Assembly (NCBI GenBank): GCA_029204225.1
Contig: CM055103.1
Coordinates: 52,419,145-52,483,144, forward strand
Source: Diphasiastrum complanatum
Taxonomy: Eukaryota > Streptophyta > Lycopodiopsida > Lycopodiales > Lycopodiaceae
Reading direction: 5' to 3'
DNA: 64,000 bases
Each line of letters starts with the position of its first letter. Position 1 is the first letter of the stretch. The notes beneath the pieces are model-generated. The model had not been told where the DNA came from, did no database searches, and was given only the letters and a program-made list of their open reading frames with translations. The position numbers and the translations under genes were made by a program. Below are positions 1 through 12,744 of this stretch, piece by piece.

Positions 1-34
1 TCTCAGCAAGTCCATTCGACTGAGACGAATAGGA

Positions 35-105
35 GGTAATGTATTGCTGTTCAATGTCATTGTTAAGGCAATACTCCTTGAATTCGGTAGAGATGTATTC
101 ACTAA
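35..105 (-). pseudogene. Scrap of Ty1/copia integrase
   Basis: About 65 bp here align at roughly 85% by eye with 59208-59275. There the minus strand encodes the copia integrase stretch around the second catalytic Asp (GGEYISNEF followed by KDYCLKNDIEQQYITP). The plus-strand ATG at 44 that appears to open a gypsy ORF therefore lies in antisense copia sequence and is not a real start. The scrap is joined directly to gypsy coding sequence from about position 105. Confidence 0.7.
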
Positions 106-783
106 GGAAGATCTTAAAGATGACCCCGACTATGACCGCGATGCTGCAAAGTTATTTGTAAAAGATATCTCAACAGAGGCAAAAGAAATTGTCAACGCTG
201 AACTTCAGTCAGCTGCTGCAGAGAAGGTGGATTCTTTCGAGGAAGGGGACGACGAAATCACGAAGACGAAATTGTCTAGTGCTATTATTGATAAGCCAAT
301 CTCGAAATCGAAGACGAAGGACTATGACATCGTGACTGATATTGGATCTCTTTGTCCAAACATTACGTTTGAGCAGTTGTTGGCAGATAACACTTATTAC
401 AGAAAGCTACTAAAAGGCTTTCTGCACCGAAAAAGAAGAAAAAAGTTTCTTTGTCAGATGCTGGTGTTCTGTCTATTGATTTAGGTGATCTCGGTGCACC
501 TGAAATTGATATTACCATTGCGGGATGCCTAATCGAAAAAGTGCCAATTGACTCTGGTTCCAGTGTGAACATAATAACAGAAGACACCACTCATGCTTTG
601 GGGCTGACTGACATTCAACCGACACAGCGAAACATTAAGTTAGTTGATTCGACACGACGAAAACCTGTTGGAGAACTGAAAGATGTCACTGTTTACATTC
701 AAGCCAAGCCATTCACAATGAATTTTGTAGTTATTGGACCACTCGGTTTGTCATCCTATTTTGTGTTGATTGGACGACCCTAG
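105..783 (+). pseudogene. Ty3/gypsy gag-end and aspartic protease remnant
   Basis: This is the start of a decayed plus-strand gypsy polyprotein. The first part, to about 480, is acidic and lysine-rich, like the linker upstream of the protease in plant Ty3 elements. It overlaps a second frame from 451 that encodes a retropepsin-like domain. That domain has the active-site motif in PIDSGSSVNII and ends in VLIGRP, the usual C-terminal protease signature (I-x-G-R-P/D). The change of frame near 451-484 is a frameshift. The domain stops at a TAG at 781-783, and the downstream reverse transcriptase is in other frames. No flanking LTR or primer binding site is seen, because the copia scrap at 35-105 cuts off the 5' side. 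Confidence 0.75.
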
Positions 784-930
784 CTTTATCAATCAAACAC
801 AAATGTTCATTGGAAATCCAGAGAGTTGAGGTTTCAGACTGGTGAGACCAATAATTGAGGTAAGCCAGCAGAACAAATAATTACCTGGAGTCATGACAAA
901 ACACCAGTTTTACCTCAGAAGAATCTTCTT

Positions 931-2437
931 ATGCCTTACATATTTTTTCTAATGAATCTGACATTGAAGTGCAATATTTCGAATGTTGACGAAAAAGAAT
1001 TCTTCGATGCCTGCAATGCTGAAGTGGATGTTTCGTATGAAGAAATTATAGTTGCAGACACAAACTCGAAAGAGTCTGACGATTCGAGTGACGAATCTGA
1101 GCATAAATTTGGTAACAAGAACCAGGTTGACGACAAGAAAACATCTATGGAGTCAACCATGCGTGAAATTCATGGCCATACCAAGGCCAGTATGACAGAA
1201 GGTATCATTTTATTAGATTCTACTGAACTAATTGAACTTGCACTTGGCAGATTTGTGCATGTTTCAAAGTCACTTGGAGAATCTGAATTGGTGGAATTCA
1301 TTGAACTATTGAAGGAATATCAAGATGTTTTTGTCTGGTCACTCGATGATTTGAAGGGTATACCAGCAAAATTCGGAGAGCACCCTATTGATCTTAAGGA
1401 AGATGTTGTACCTGTTCGACAGAGACAGTATTGTTTCAATCCCAAGTACTCTCTCATGGTTAAGGACGAACTCAACAAGCACCCTAAGGCAGGTATAATC
1501 TATCTCGTCTTAAGCAGTGAATGAGTTTCACCCATTGTTGTCGTCCCAAAGAAGAAGACTGGCAAAATATGAATATGCCAGGATTTATGCAAACTCAATG
1601 CTGCCACAAGGAAGGATCATCATCCTCTGTCCTTCATGGATTCAATCTTAGATCAGGTTGCTGGTCAGGAGCATTATAGTTTCTGTGACGATTTTTCTAG
1701 TTATAATCAGGTTGGAGTACAGAAGGAGGATCGTTCAAAGACTACATTCACTATGGATTGGGACACTTATGCCTACAACAATTTGGTCTTTGTAACGCTC
1801 CAGCAACTTTTTAGCATATCATGATGTTAATTTTCACTGCCTTCCTAAGAACTTTTCTCGAAATATTTATTGATGATTTCTGTGTATATAGTGATATAAA
1901 GACGCACCTTCAGAAGCTGAAATTAACATTGCAATGGTGTCAAGATACTTGTTTATCTCTTCATCCAGAGAAATGTTTTTTCGGTATAAAAGAAGGAATA
2001 TTACTTGGACACAAAATATCCAACAGAGGAATAGAAGTCGACAAAGATAAAGTCGAGCTTATAAAGAATCTCCAGATACAACCAATTTATGTGAACTAAG
2101 AGCTCTCTTAGGACATGTCGGCTATTACCGGAGATTTATTCAAAATCATGCTTCTATTGTTGCCTCTCTTACACATCTATTGAAGAAACAAGTGGAATAC
2201 TTGTGGACGAATGAACAACAGAAAGCATTCGAAGAACTTAAACAAAGGTTAATCAATGCTCCTATTCTGAGACCACCCAACTGGGCTCTTTTATTTCATA
2301 GTTATGTGGATTTTTTTGCATTTGCTATTGACATCTGTCTAAGCCAGAAGGACGACCAAAAAAAAAGATCATCCCATTTACTATGCGAGTCAACAACTCA
2401 GTGCATCAGAGAAGAATTATTCGGAAATGACCATTGA
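931..2437 (+). pseudogene. Ty3/gypsy reverse transcriptase and RNase H remnant
   Basis: This is the pol continuation of the plus-strand gypsy copy, broken over at least four frames. Segments in order are: 931-1524, an acidic linker, then the pre-RT region with HPIDLKEDVVPVRQRQ; 1636-1824, RT palm with YSFCDDFSSYNQ (catalytic Asp) and TTFTMDWDTYAYN; 1821-2099, FIDDFCVYS, where IDDF stands for the usual (Y/F)(V/M)DD, then HPEKCFFGI and LLGHKISNRGI; 2180-2437, the RNase H entry with EQQKAFEELKQRL. Between them are stops and frameshifts (around 1522, 1570, 1821, 2097 and 2370). Integrase is absent and the element is cut off near 2440. The RT style matches the Tat/Athila-like copy at 45-48 kb, but this is a different, older copy. 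Confidence 0.85.
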
Positions 2438-2920
2438 TAACTCTTATTAATTGGTGAGGCTAATGAGGTTTGATTGAGACTAATGAGGTTTAATTTGGTT
2501 GAGGGTAGGAGTGAGAAAACCCTAATATCAAATCCAGGTCCTTCAAAATATATTACGTGCTATTCCTCTTATCTCTCTAGAAAATAACTTTATGGATTTG
2601 CTCGGATCCACAACCCATCAACTAACATTTAGTAAAGTTTGAACACAATCCAACTAACCAGGTTCCGTAATCCAATAGTGTTCTGGAATGCATGACCCTT
2701 AACGTTCTGAAACGCATCTTTTTGGAACCCGGAGCCATTCCGGAACACAGCATTCCAGAAGGCGATTGGAACATAGCATTCCAGAAGGGAGTGCAACTTA
2801 GGTCCACAGTACATACTTGAATACTCAAAGTTTAAACTTGAGGTCATGCCAATAGTGTGTATACAATTTTTGTAATAACTGAATTGTGAGTCAATATTAT
2901 AAGTCAATATTCTCATTACA
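2438..2920. other. Non-coding spacer with short internal repeats
   Basis: No gene is seen. At 2680-2790 there are several imperfect copies of a GGAAC...CATTCCAGAAGG motif. The small ORFs on the minus strand are chance readings of this repeat. Confidence 0.5.
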
Positions 2921-3190
2921 TTGCTCATCAAATAGTGCTTCATTCTCGTCATTATCTAAGTCCATACACTCATCTGAACCCAATTCTAAGTGCAATCATA
3001 AATTTCTTTGCCTATGAGTATAAGAGCTATGATCATCGTCATCATCACTTTCTTCCTTTGGCCATTCTTCATCGAAACATGGCATTCTCATCGGCGATTG
3101 CCTTTCTATGTTCAGATTTTCATTTGCAATTTCTTCTTTAGCGATTTTAGCATCAAATGGAACTTGGATTTCTTGCTCAATCAAGGGTTT
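2920..3190 (-). pseudogene. CACTA tnp2 C-terminal tail fragment
   Basis: Read on the minus strand, this piece gives an acidic tail with LHLELGSDECMDLDNDENEA. It aligns with the end of the tnp2 reading frame at 6068-6180 (LYLDLDSDECQDLCDDKND). The nucleotide match (caCTCATCTGAA...TCTAgGT.aATCgTAAATT) also runs through both. It is therefore a second, broken copy of the transposase 3' end, separated from the first by the microsatellite tract. Confidence 0.6.
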
Positions 3191-3219
3191 TGGCTAGCAC
3201 AATAACATATCGCGCAAAT

Positions 3220-3610
3220 TCTGATGTCCGCGTTCGACGTATGCTCAAAAATTTCATAATCCGTCGCAATCCCACATGTCGAGTTTCGACGTCCCAGTAA
3301 AAAATATGAAAATCATAGTCCGACGATCGTTAAATCTGGGCGGCAACCAATTTTTCAAAGGCACGTCGGAGTCTGACATGTCGTATTATGACTTGCAAAC
3401 ATGGATATGACCTATCACAGAATTTTTTTAAACAAAAATACGTGTCATTCGACGTGGACATCGGAATTTCGACGTCTACGTCAGCATGCCAAAAAGCCTG
3501 TCCACGACATCTGGCACGTTTGTTCGGGCTTGAATGGGCACAGACATCGGATTCCGACGTGTTTGGAGGCCGTTGGATTCCGACGTCTGTTTCAATCTTC
3601 CAATTTGCGC
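3220..3610. repeat. Array of CGACGT-type motifs
   Basis: About eight copies of YCGACGT or close variants lie in 390 bp (for example near 3229, 3285, 3322, 3452, 3470, 3556 and 3578). The segment is richer in CpG than its surroundings. Arrays of short motifs are typical of the subterminal regions of CACTA elements, where the transposon protein binds. That role is inferred from the adjacent tnp2 pieces. No CACTA terminal inverted repeat was found here. Confidence 0.45.
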
Positions 3611-3699
3611 GATCCAGCGCCTTCTCTTTCACTTTGTCTTTTGGAGATTTGAGCGTCTTGGAGCGATTGAGGACAATTAAGGGCGACCAGTGCTTGAGG

Positions 3700-5560
<1,861 letters not shown>

Positions 5561-6060
5561 ATAATAATGGTTCAGTTGTGTAATATAATGTTATTTTTTT
5601 AATTGCTTGTGCATGTGACAAAAATATTCAAAAAAAAGAGAGCAAGCGTTTAAAGAGCAAGCAATTGCACGTTTGCACTTAAGCTTCGAGTGAGTTTATT
5701 GGTGATTTTGTATTGTTTCAATTTGTTTTATTATTAGAATACGTTATCTAACATAGTAAGAAATTAAATGTGATTCATAATTTTCATTTTATTCAAAGCA
5801 ATATCGTATTTTATCGCATACACTAGCAATTAATTGATATGCAAAGGTGAAATGTAGATAATTAAAATCCCCAATCCTAGGAAGGTGTGTAGCCCTTACT
5901 TTTCTCCCGTTAAAGGTGAGGTTCTAATCTTTCCAACTTGCATGGAAAACCTACACGCCGCAGGGAGGGAATATGTGGTGATATTATGAAATAGGACATA
6001 CTATCTATAACAATATACATAAAAAATATTGCGATGAATATAAAAAAAGAACGATAGATA
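5561..6060. other. AT-rich non-coding stretch
   Basis: No ORF or recognised repeat. It lies just 3' of the minus-strand tnp2 copy and may hold its 3' untranslated and terminal part. No CACTA terminus could be recognised. Confidence 0.4.
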
Positions 6061-6061
6061 A

Positions 6062-9000
6062 TCATAGATCATTCTCATCATTTACATCATTTTTGTCATC
6101 ACACAAGTCTTGACACTCATCTGAATCTAGGTCTAGGTATAATCGTAAATTCCCGATCGTGTTTCTTTCATGATGTGAGTTACCCTCATATTCAATCTCG
6201 TCTTCTTCTAATTCTATCTCATCCAAATGTGGGGGCCTCAAATTACCCCCAATTTGGTCTTGTACGATTGTAGAAATCTCATCATTTTCATTTGTACTTT
6301 CTTCTCCCATCATTTCGACATCATTGCGAGTATGGATGAGTGGTTCAGGTTCTTCCAAAACGTCGCCAAAATTGGGTGGTGGTTTGTCGTGTGTATCCAA
6401 TTCAACAATATCTTTTCGTTCAAACACGCGTCGTTTTCTTGCATTAAGTTGGATCACATACCACCATCTTGGGTCTATTCGATCTGGAGGGAATATAATC
6501 TGCCAAAGAATTAAAAAAAAATTAAGTTAGTATTATAAGATTGATACCTAAATAATTGGATTGTGAATATTAATGACATTGAAATTTTAAAGTCTCACTT
6601 GTTCGCAATGTCGTGGCAATACTAAAGTGTCATAGAGTCCATCGATATACATTTTGTTGAGTCGATTTGAAAAAACTTTGAGTTATCATTTCTAATCATG
6701 GCGTTGCTTCCACAATAGATGACCTTAAACCATTTTACGTGAAAAATAAAGTATTTGCCGTTAGTCTCGTAATCAACTTCATAAATATGTTGCAATGTGC
6801 AGACATAGTCTAGGTCACCCGAAATGACATTAGGGTCTCTCGCACTAGAACGACTCTCTTGTTGAAAGTTGGCCATTATACCACTCATATGTACGTCGCT
6901 TGTTGTCAACTCTCTCAACATGGTAATGGTGTCCATATGCCCACATGGCAGTGCATGATGTATACTAAAACACAAAAAAAAAAAACAAATGTGTGTAATT
7001 AAAAATACTATTCATATATTGAGTAGTACAAAAACAAAAATTTACATAAACAATATTACACTAACCTTCCATCCACATCCGCGAACAAATTTCCATTCTA
7101 ATTCGGTCACTTCTTCTCTGTTTTCGGATGCTTTTAGCATCGTATCAAAAACCCATTCACGAGAGCATTTTGAAGGTAAAGGCTCCAAAGGTTCGTCGTT
7201 CTCCAATGCCCTTCTTCTTCTTCGATTGATATTTCTTCTTTGTTTCAATGTTATGTTTCTTTCCCTTTTGGCTTCTTTATACCTTGAAATCCACTTTTCC
7301 ATTTGTCCACAATTATATAATATGAATGTGTCAATTTTCTCTTGAGGTGAAAGTCTTTTTTGCACACCATTTTTTTGTGGTACTTCACCCTTAACATGTT
7401 CATCTTCTTCTTCACACCACATCTTTGGACTTGCAGGATGCAATTGTGAGATTATTTCGGTGATATAAAACAAACATTCTTGTACAAGCCAACTTTCTGC
7501 AATGCTACCTTCTGGCCTTGTCTTTTGTCTCACAAAGCCCTTCAAACCTTTCATAAAGCGCTCAAAGTAGAACATCCATCTCATGTGCACAGGTCCTGCA
7601 ATTGATACTTCTTCGACCAAGTGCACTAGAAGATCAACTTGTATATCCAAAAAGGAAGTTGGAAAATCTCTTTCCAACAAAAATACCATTTCAATCATTT
7701 GGATTTTCATGGAATCCAATTCACTATTTTTTATTTCTTTCGAGGAAATCTACCTGCAAGATTGATAGTACATTAGGTTGTTTAACACATAAAAAAATTG
7801 AAATATCACATATCTATACAAGTGCTTATACAAACCTAATCATCGATGACAAATTGTAAAGCGTATTCGTACGTCATCATTGAAGAGACCTCGAATAGAA
7901 AGTGGAAGTATGAATTGCAACATCTTATGCCAATCATGTGATTTCAATCCACTTAATTTACCATCTTTGGTAAATGACTTAAATAAAGAATGTGCATAGC
8001 CTGTTGGAGTTCTCATTTGTTTTATGACATGTTTAACATATGAGAGTTGCTCTTTTGTAAGAATCCACGACATGCTAGGTAGAATCTCATCTCCACCTTC
8101 GGTGTATTGAATCCAATAGGGTCTTTTCACATCGGCCGTTTGTAGATCTTTACGAGCTGTGGAGTTGTCTTTTATGCCAATGATGTGGTTCCATAAGGAT
8201 TCACCGACGTTTTTGAATATGTGCATAGGATCTAATAGATGGTTTATCAATAAATTCCTCCAATAGGATAATTTATGAAAAATAGACAACCGTTTCATAC
8301 CATCAATGGATTCATTCCATGAAGAATTAACGTCGTGATGTTTAAGCCATTCACCATGCCATTCCGCTACTCCCATGCATGGGAGTGGTGGTGTAGTAAG
8401 AGGATTATCTCCTCGCCCTCCAAAAAATCGCCTATTCAACCTTCAAAAAGGATGATCAGGCGGCAAGTATTTGCGATGATTTTTGTATACCACTTTTTTT
8501 AACATATTTGTGCTATGTCGAGCCTCCAAAAGTGGTCTACAAATATAACATGCATTGTAACCAGATGTGGTTAAACCTGCATAGTTCATAAACCAAATTA
8601 AACATAAGCTTAGTTAAATATACTCAAACGTCAAACCCTAAAATGGATTATATTCATTATATAGATACCTGAACATTCGTTTAAATCGGAGTAGTCATGC
8701 ATCGTCCACATTAGAATTCCATGAACAACAAAGTTTTTTTGTTGTAAAGGTCTCGAGATGTCATAAGTGTGAATACCATTTCAAAGAATGCACAATTCAT
8801 CGATCAAAGGTGCAAGATACACATCCATGGTCTTGGCCTTGTACTTTCCTGGAATCAATAAAGCCAATAACAAGTGTCCCGTTTTAATACTCAACCATGG
8901 AGGTATGTTGTAATTAACGAGCACAACTGGCCATGTGGACCAAGTTGACGCTTGAACGCTAAAAGGATTTACGCCATCCATAGCAAGGCCAAATCTCAAA

Positions 9001-9212
9001 TTACGAGGTTCGTTTTTAAACTCGGGCCATTGGTCTTCAATATGTTTCCATGCAGGTGAATCACTTGGTACTCGCATCACATCATCCATAGATCAATTTT
9101 TGACATGCCAATCCATTAGTTGTGCCAAAGATTCACATCAAAATAAATGTTGTAATCGTGGGATAATTGGAAAATGTTGTAACACTTTTCGTGGCACTTT
9201 TCAATATGGAAA
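6062..9212 (-). pseudogene. CACTA (En/Spm) transposase tnp2, pseudogene
   Basis: A tnp2-family transposase read from about 9212 down to 6062. Order along the protein: VPRKVLQHFPIIPRLQHLF at 9205-9150 (with a following stop), LMDWHVKN, SPAWKHIEDQWPEFKNEPRN and LRFGLAMDGVNPF at 8781-9089 (tnp2 core), WPVVLVNYNIPPWL, then IHTYDISRPLQQKNF and GILMWTMHDYSDL at 8672-8780. A likely intron lies at about 8575-8670, followed by RPLLEARHSTN and LPPDHPF, and a second core part at 7840-8439 with LLDPMHIFKNVGESLWNHI. The DUF4218-like region is at 7042-7719 (HLVEEVSIAGPVHMRWMFYFE). The DUF4216-like part is at 6622-6975, and the acidic C terminus at 6062-6457. In-frame stops occur near 9149, 9093, 8775 and 8442, so it is dead. 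The N-terminal Transpos_assoc domain is missing beyond 9212. Confidence 0.9.
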
Positions 9213-10130
9213 AAAGAGGCTGCTCGCGGGTAGAGAAACAAAATCATACATAGAAAACTTGGGTAGAGAGAGAATGAGTCCAAAACACCAAAATCTCAAT
9301 ATTCACAATATGGCAAAACATGCCCAGCTTTCCCTACATGAGAGAGACTCGAATTCCTACAGTGGAGTTGCATGGAAAGTCCACTTAACTGTACTAATTC
9401 ACCTACCAGAGACCCACATGCGTAATTGCATGCATGTATGGTGCATGTACTACATGTCAACTCATAAAATTGCCTAGACATGTGTAGATCACATAAACTA
9501 CTTTGCATGTTGCATGCACTGATTGCATGTGGCTTGCATGCATACAGTAAGACTTTGCATGCTATCTAAACATCTGCGTGTCATCATAATTGAACCTATC
9601 TAATCCAAATCCGAACTACATTAGAAGGATATGTTCTCAATTCACAGTCCTTATATGTACAACATGAAATCTAGTGAAAATTATCATGGACATGACCCAA
9701 ACTCGAGATAGGAAGATAATATTTTAATAATCTTCACAAGATCTATATATGTTCTACGGGGTGAACAAACACATCTCTTAAACAACAAGTGCGTCGCTCA
9801 CGCGAAAGGGTCTAGTTAACAATTAGACTATGTATACGTTCAATTATACCATGAAAGGTATATTTAACTAAGAGTGAAAGTTACTCTAGTTTAACATGTC
9901 TTTTCATATCTAGTCGTTTCGTGTGGACGACCTAGTAAAGGTTGTCCAAGACAATGTCTTTCCTATTAGAGGACTTGCCCTTAATTACAAGGCAAGTACT
10001 TAGGAGATATATTCCCGAAAAATGACTTAGGCCTCTTCATGATTTATACTTAACTAGCTCATATATTCATTTTCGAGTATATCATGCCATAATTATGTTG
10101 ATATTCAATTTTTTGCAATAAGGTGGCATC
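9213..10130. other. Non-coding spacer between CACTA and copia remnants
   Basis: No gene recognised. The ORFs at 9100-9508 are in the wrong frames or of chance composition. A cluster of GCATGC/CATGCA words occurs at 9410-9560. Confidence 0.4.
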
Positions 10131-10133
10131 ACA

Positions 10134-11156
10134 CTAGATAAATTGGTCTCTGCTGCAAATTGTGTACTCCGTAAACCATTCCTTCCAAGAGGTCATGTGT
10201 TGGGTAGCGCGGTTGTCCAAGTACCAGCTATCACAGTCTTCACTGCTGTTGTAAGCCATTAACAAGTGTGTATCTGACTCCATGAATTCCGTTGTGTTGG
10301 AGCAGTCTGGTTGCTGCTGCTGTTGTTGCTTCTTTGTCTCGTTGTAGATCATGATGCAACACTCCTTGATGTTGTGATTAGCTCTTTTGCAATATCTGCA
10401 GAAAAGCTTCTTGCGCAATCCACCATGCTCACTTTGAGTGTGAGGCTTTTGCTGTTGCTGCTACACTTGATTCTTTCCCTTGGAATAGTCTTTCTTCTTG
10501 GTGTATAGAGCCATGGATTTGTCTTTGATGGATAGGCTGCTAGTCTTTCTCCGCATTTCTTCTTGAAGAAGATGACCGATCACCTTTTGAAAAGTGTGGT
10601 CAGGTTGTATGAAGATCATCACCACAAAGTTCTCATAGGACTTTGGAAGAGAAGAAAGTAAGGTCATGACGACATTATCATCTTAAATAGAACATCCTAC
10701 AGCTGATAACTGATCTAACAGGGATTTGAAGCTGTTGATGTGAGAAGTGATGGCAGTAGAATCAGACATGCTAAGAGTAAATAACTGCCTTCTAAGATGT
10801 AATCTCATGGTTACATCGTGAGTCTCATAAAGACTTGATAACAAGTCCAGTGCTTCCTTAGAGGTTTTGCACGTGGTAGCATGAGATATTTTGGAGTCGG
10901 CTAGATTGAGTGTGATACATGCTAAGGCCTTCTGATCTTTGATCCTCCAGGCCTTTGCTTGATCACCATCTTCTAGTTTTAGGTCTGCACTTTCTAGTAC
11001 ATCCCAAAGGTCTCTATCTATCAATATCATTCTAAGTTTTAACTTCCAAATGTAGAAGTGAAAACCATTGAACTTGTCAATGACTCTAGCTTCACTGAGT
11101 GATGAAGATGAAAAGCTACCTATATGAGACATGATAACAGTACACAAATAGAACAA
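10134..11156 (-). pseudogene. Ty1/copia gag and protease start
   Basis: A minus-strand copia polyprotein N terminus. From 11128 it reads RVIDKFNGFHFYIWKLKLR, a UBN2-type gag start, with LWDVLES and TSKEALDLLSSLYETHD; then 10667-10461 MTLLSSLPKSYENFV. A CX2CX4HX4C zinc knuckle (CRYCKRANHNIKEC) begins near 10406, followed by a polyglutamine tract. The protease region reads SWYLDNRATQHMT at about 10190-10230, where the normal DSGA active site is changed to DNRA. There is an in-frame stop near 10683 and further breaks at 10418-10461. The copy ends at about 10134 and integrase and RT are missing. The 5' side is intact: a primer binding site at 11185-11196 and an LTR edge at 11200. Confidence 0.9.
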
Positions 11157-11184
11157 ACTTAATCTCTCGGTTTATTTGAGCTAC

Positions 11185-11196
11185 GCTATGATACCA
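11185..11196 (-). other. Primer binding site (initiator tRNA-Met type)
   Basis: The minus strand reads TGGTATCATAGC, one mismatch from TGGTATCAGAGC, the usual plant copia primer binding site. It sits just upstream of gag, and an LTR edge (TGATGGG on the plus strand) follows at 11200. Confidence 0.75.
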
Positions 11197-11199
11197 ATT

Positions 11200-11450
11200 T
11201 GATGGGAAAAGGAAGATAGAAGAACGCAAACGGAGAAGAGAGCAAAAATATTGCGGAACAGCTCTCCCGCTTTGATCGGCTGCTAGGTGCAAAAACAATC
11301 TAATAGACAACTTATGCTAAGTGTAATCATAGCTTTAAGTGTTCTAATTTCCCAACAAGATCTTATAAATTAATTCATACTCTAAAACAAGAGTACAATC
11401 CACCGAAGAGATTAGAGATGGTTTGTATGTGGTACTACTGAAATCAAATT
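11200..11450 (-). repeat. 5' LTR fragment of the gag-bearing copia
   Basis: The LTR is placed by the adjoining primer binding site. The outer (5') end is not clear and the upper limit is approximate. It shares the phrase AGAACGC.A.CGGAGA with other copia LTRs in the window. Confidence 0.45.
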
Positions 11451-11555
11451 CAACGTGAAGTATAGTTCTAAAATAAATGGAAGAGCAGTATGTATGGAAG
11501 CTGACACTGATATCACTCTATGGGCGGAAGTAGATATCAATACTAATACCACTTC

Positions 11556-12729
11556 TATTGGAGGAAAAACAAATTGTTATAACCAACAGGATCGTGGATT
11601 ACTTGGAGAATGGAGTTACGAGCAGTGCTCTGTGTGTGAAATCAGATTATTAGTGTAAGAGTTATAGACTGCCATGAAAGAGAGATTGCAAAAACAATTA
11701 GGCATCTGAGACACTCATGCAATCCTCTAATACTGATAACCTTATATTAAGAGAATGTAAAATCAATTTAGGCATCGTAGACAGCCATACAATTCTCTAA
11801 TAAAAGGGAGTGAGAGTTATCATTCAACAAGAATGCAATGAAGTAGAACAATAGCAAATCTGTATAATGAAAGCTTGTAAAAATAACAATCAAACCACAA
11901 TACAATTGCGCTGATAAGCGCATGATTCTACTAGCAGATTCAAGACAATTGCTAAGGTTCCAAAATAGTTCTCTCACTCTCTATGATCACCAACTCTGAG
12001 GAGTCAGCTACTGATAAAAGACGTTCTCCGCTATTTGACCTTACATATCACAATCCTCTCATCTCTCTTCTCATTTTGCCCTCACTCAATTACATGTATA
12101 TATACATATCAGCTGAAGAATCTTGTACTAGCTTAACTTTACAATTACAAGATTGATAACAGTTGTAAAACTGATTAGTGGATTAGTTCGTTGATGGAGC
12201 GTGAAGGCTTTCTGGTCTAATAGCGACAATCTGTGTATTTTTGGCAGACTGGAAATGCGACACCCTTTGGCCTTTTGGCCTTTGCCTTTACCTGAGGGCA
12301 GCCTTCAGGATTTGTAAGACACCTTCAGTGTTTGGAAGACACCTTCGACATTTGGAAGACACCTTCGAGATTTCTGAGACATTGTCTTTACCTATAGGAC
12401 ACCTTCGACTTTTTGTAGGGCAAGTTTCACAATTTTTGCCTGTCAGAAAACCTGTGTAAAAACACAGTGTCGGGTTTTTTGCCTGTGTAAAAACCCATAT
12501 AACTGCAGTGTCGCCTGTCAGAAAACTTAGTGTAAAAACAGTGTCGAGTTTTTTGCATTTTTTGGTTGTGCAAAAATGCGAGTAAAAAACCAGACTGTAG
12601 AGACAATTAGTTCAAAAATGCAGACTGTTTAAAAACAGTTCATTTTCAGCAGGTTACATTTGAGAGAGTAAAAATTAGAGAACGAAGGAGCCTTGTTGGG
12701 ATGTGTAGGAGTTAGATTAAATTCCAACA
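11556..12729 (-). repeat. 3' LTR of the deleted copia element at 11.5-15.4 kb
   Basis: In element orientation the LTR starts TGTTGGAATTTAATC right after the polypurine tract and runs down to about 11556 (TATTGG on the plus strand). Positions 11660-12180 align with 14958-15415, the partner LTR. Shared phrases include AATTGCA..CAATGAAG and CAATACAAC..TGCTGA.AAGC. The PBS-like similarity continues below 11556 (CTAATACCACTTCTATTGG against CTGATACCACTTCTGTTGG), so this LTR may once have been followed by another internal region. The U3 part holds a six-unit 20-bp tandem repeat. Confidence 0.75.
12299..12418. repeat. Six tandem 20-bp units in LTR U3
   Basis: The unit is ACACCTTCGACATTTGGAAG with exact 20-bp spacing, beginning at 12299, 12319, 12339, 12359, 12379 and 12399. 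Short tandem units in U3 often act as enhancers in plant copia LTRs; that function is inferred here. Confidence 0.9.
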
Positions 12730-12742
12730 CTCCCCCTTAAGC
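12730..12742 (-). other. Polypurine tract
   Basis: The minus strand reads GCTTAAGGGGGAG directly before the LTR start TGTTGG, the standard copia plus-strand primer. Confidence 0.9.
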
Positions 12743-12744
12743 TA

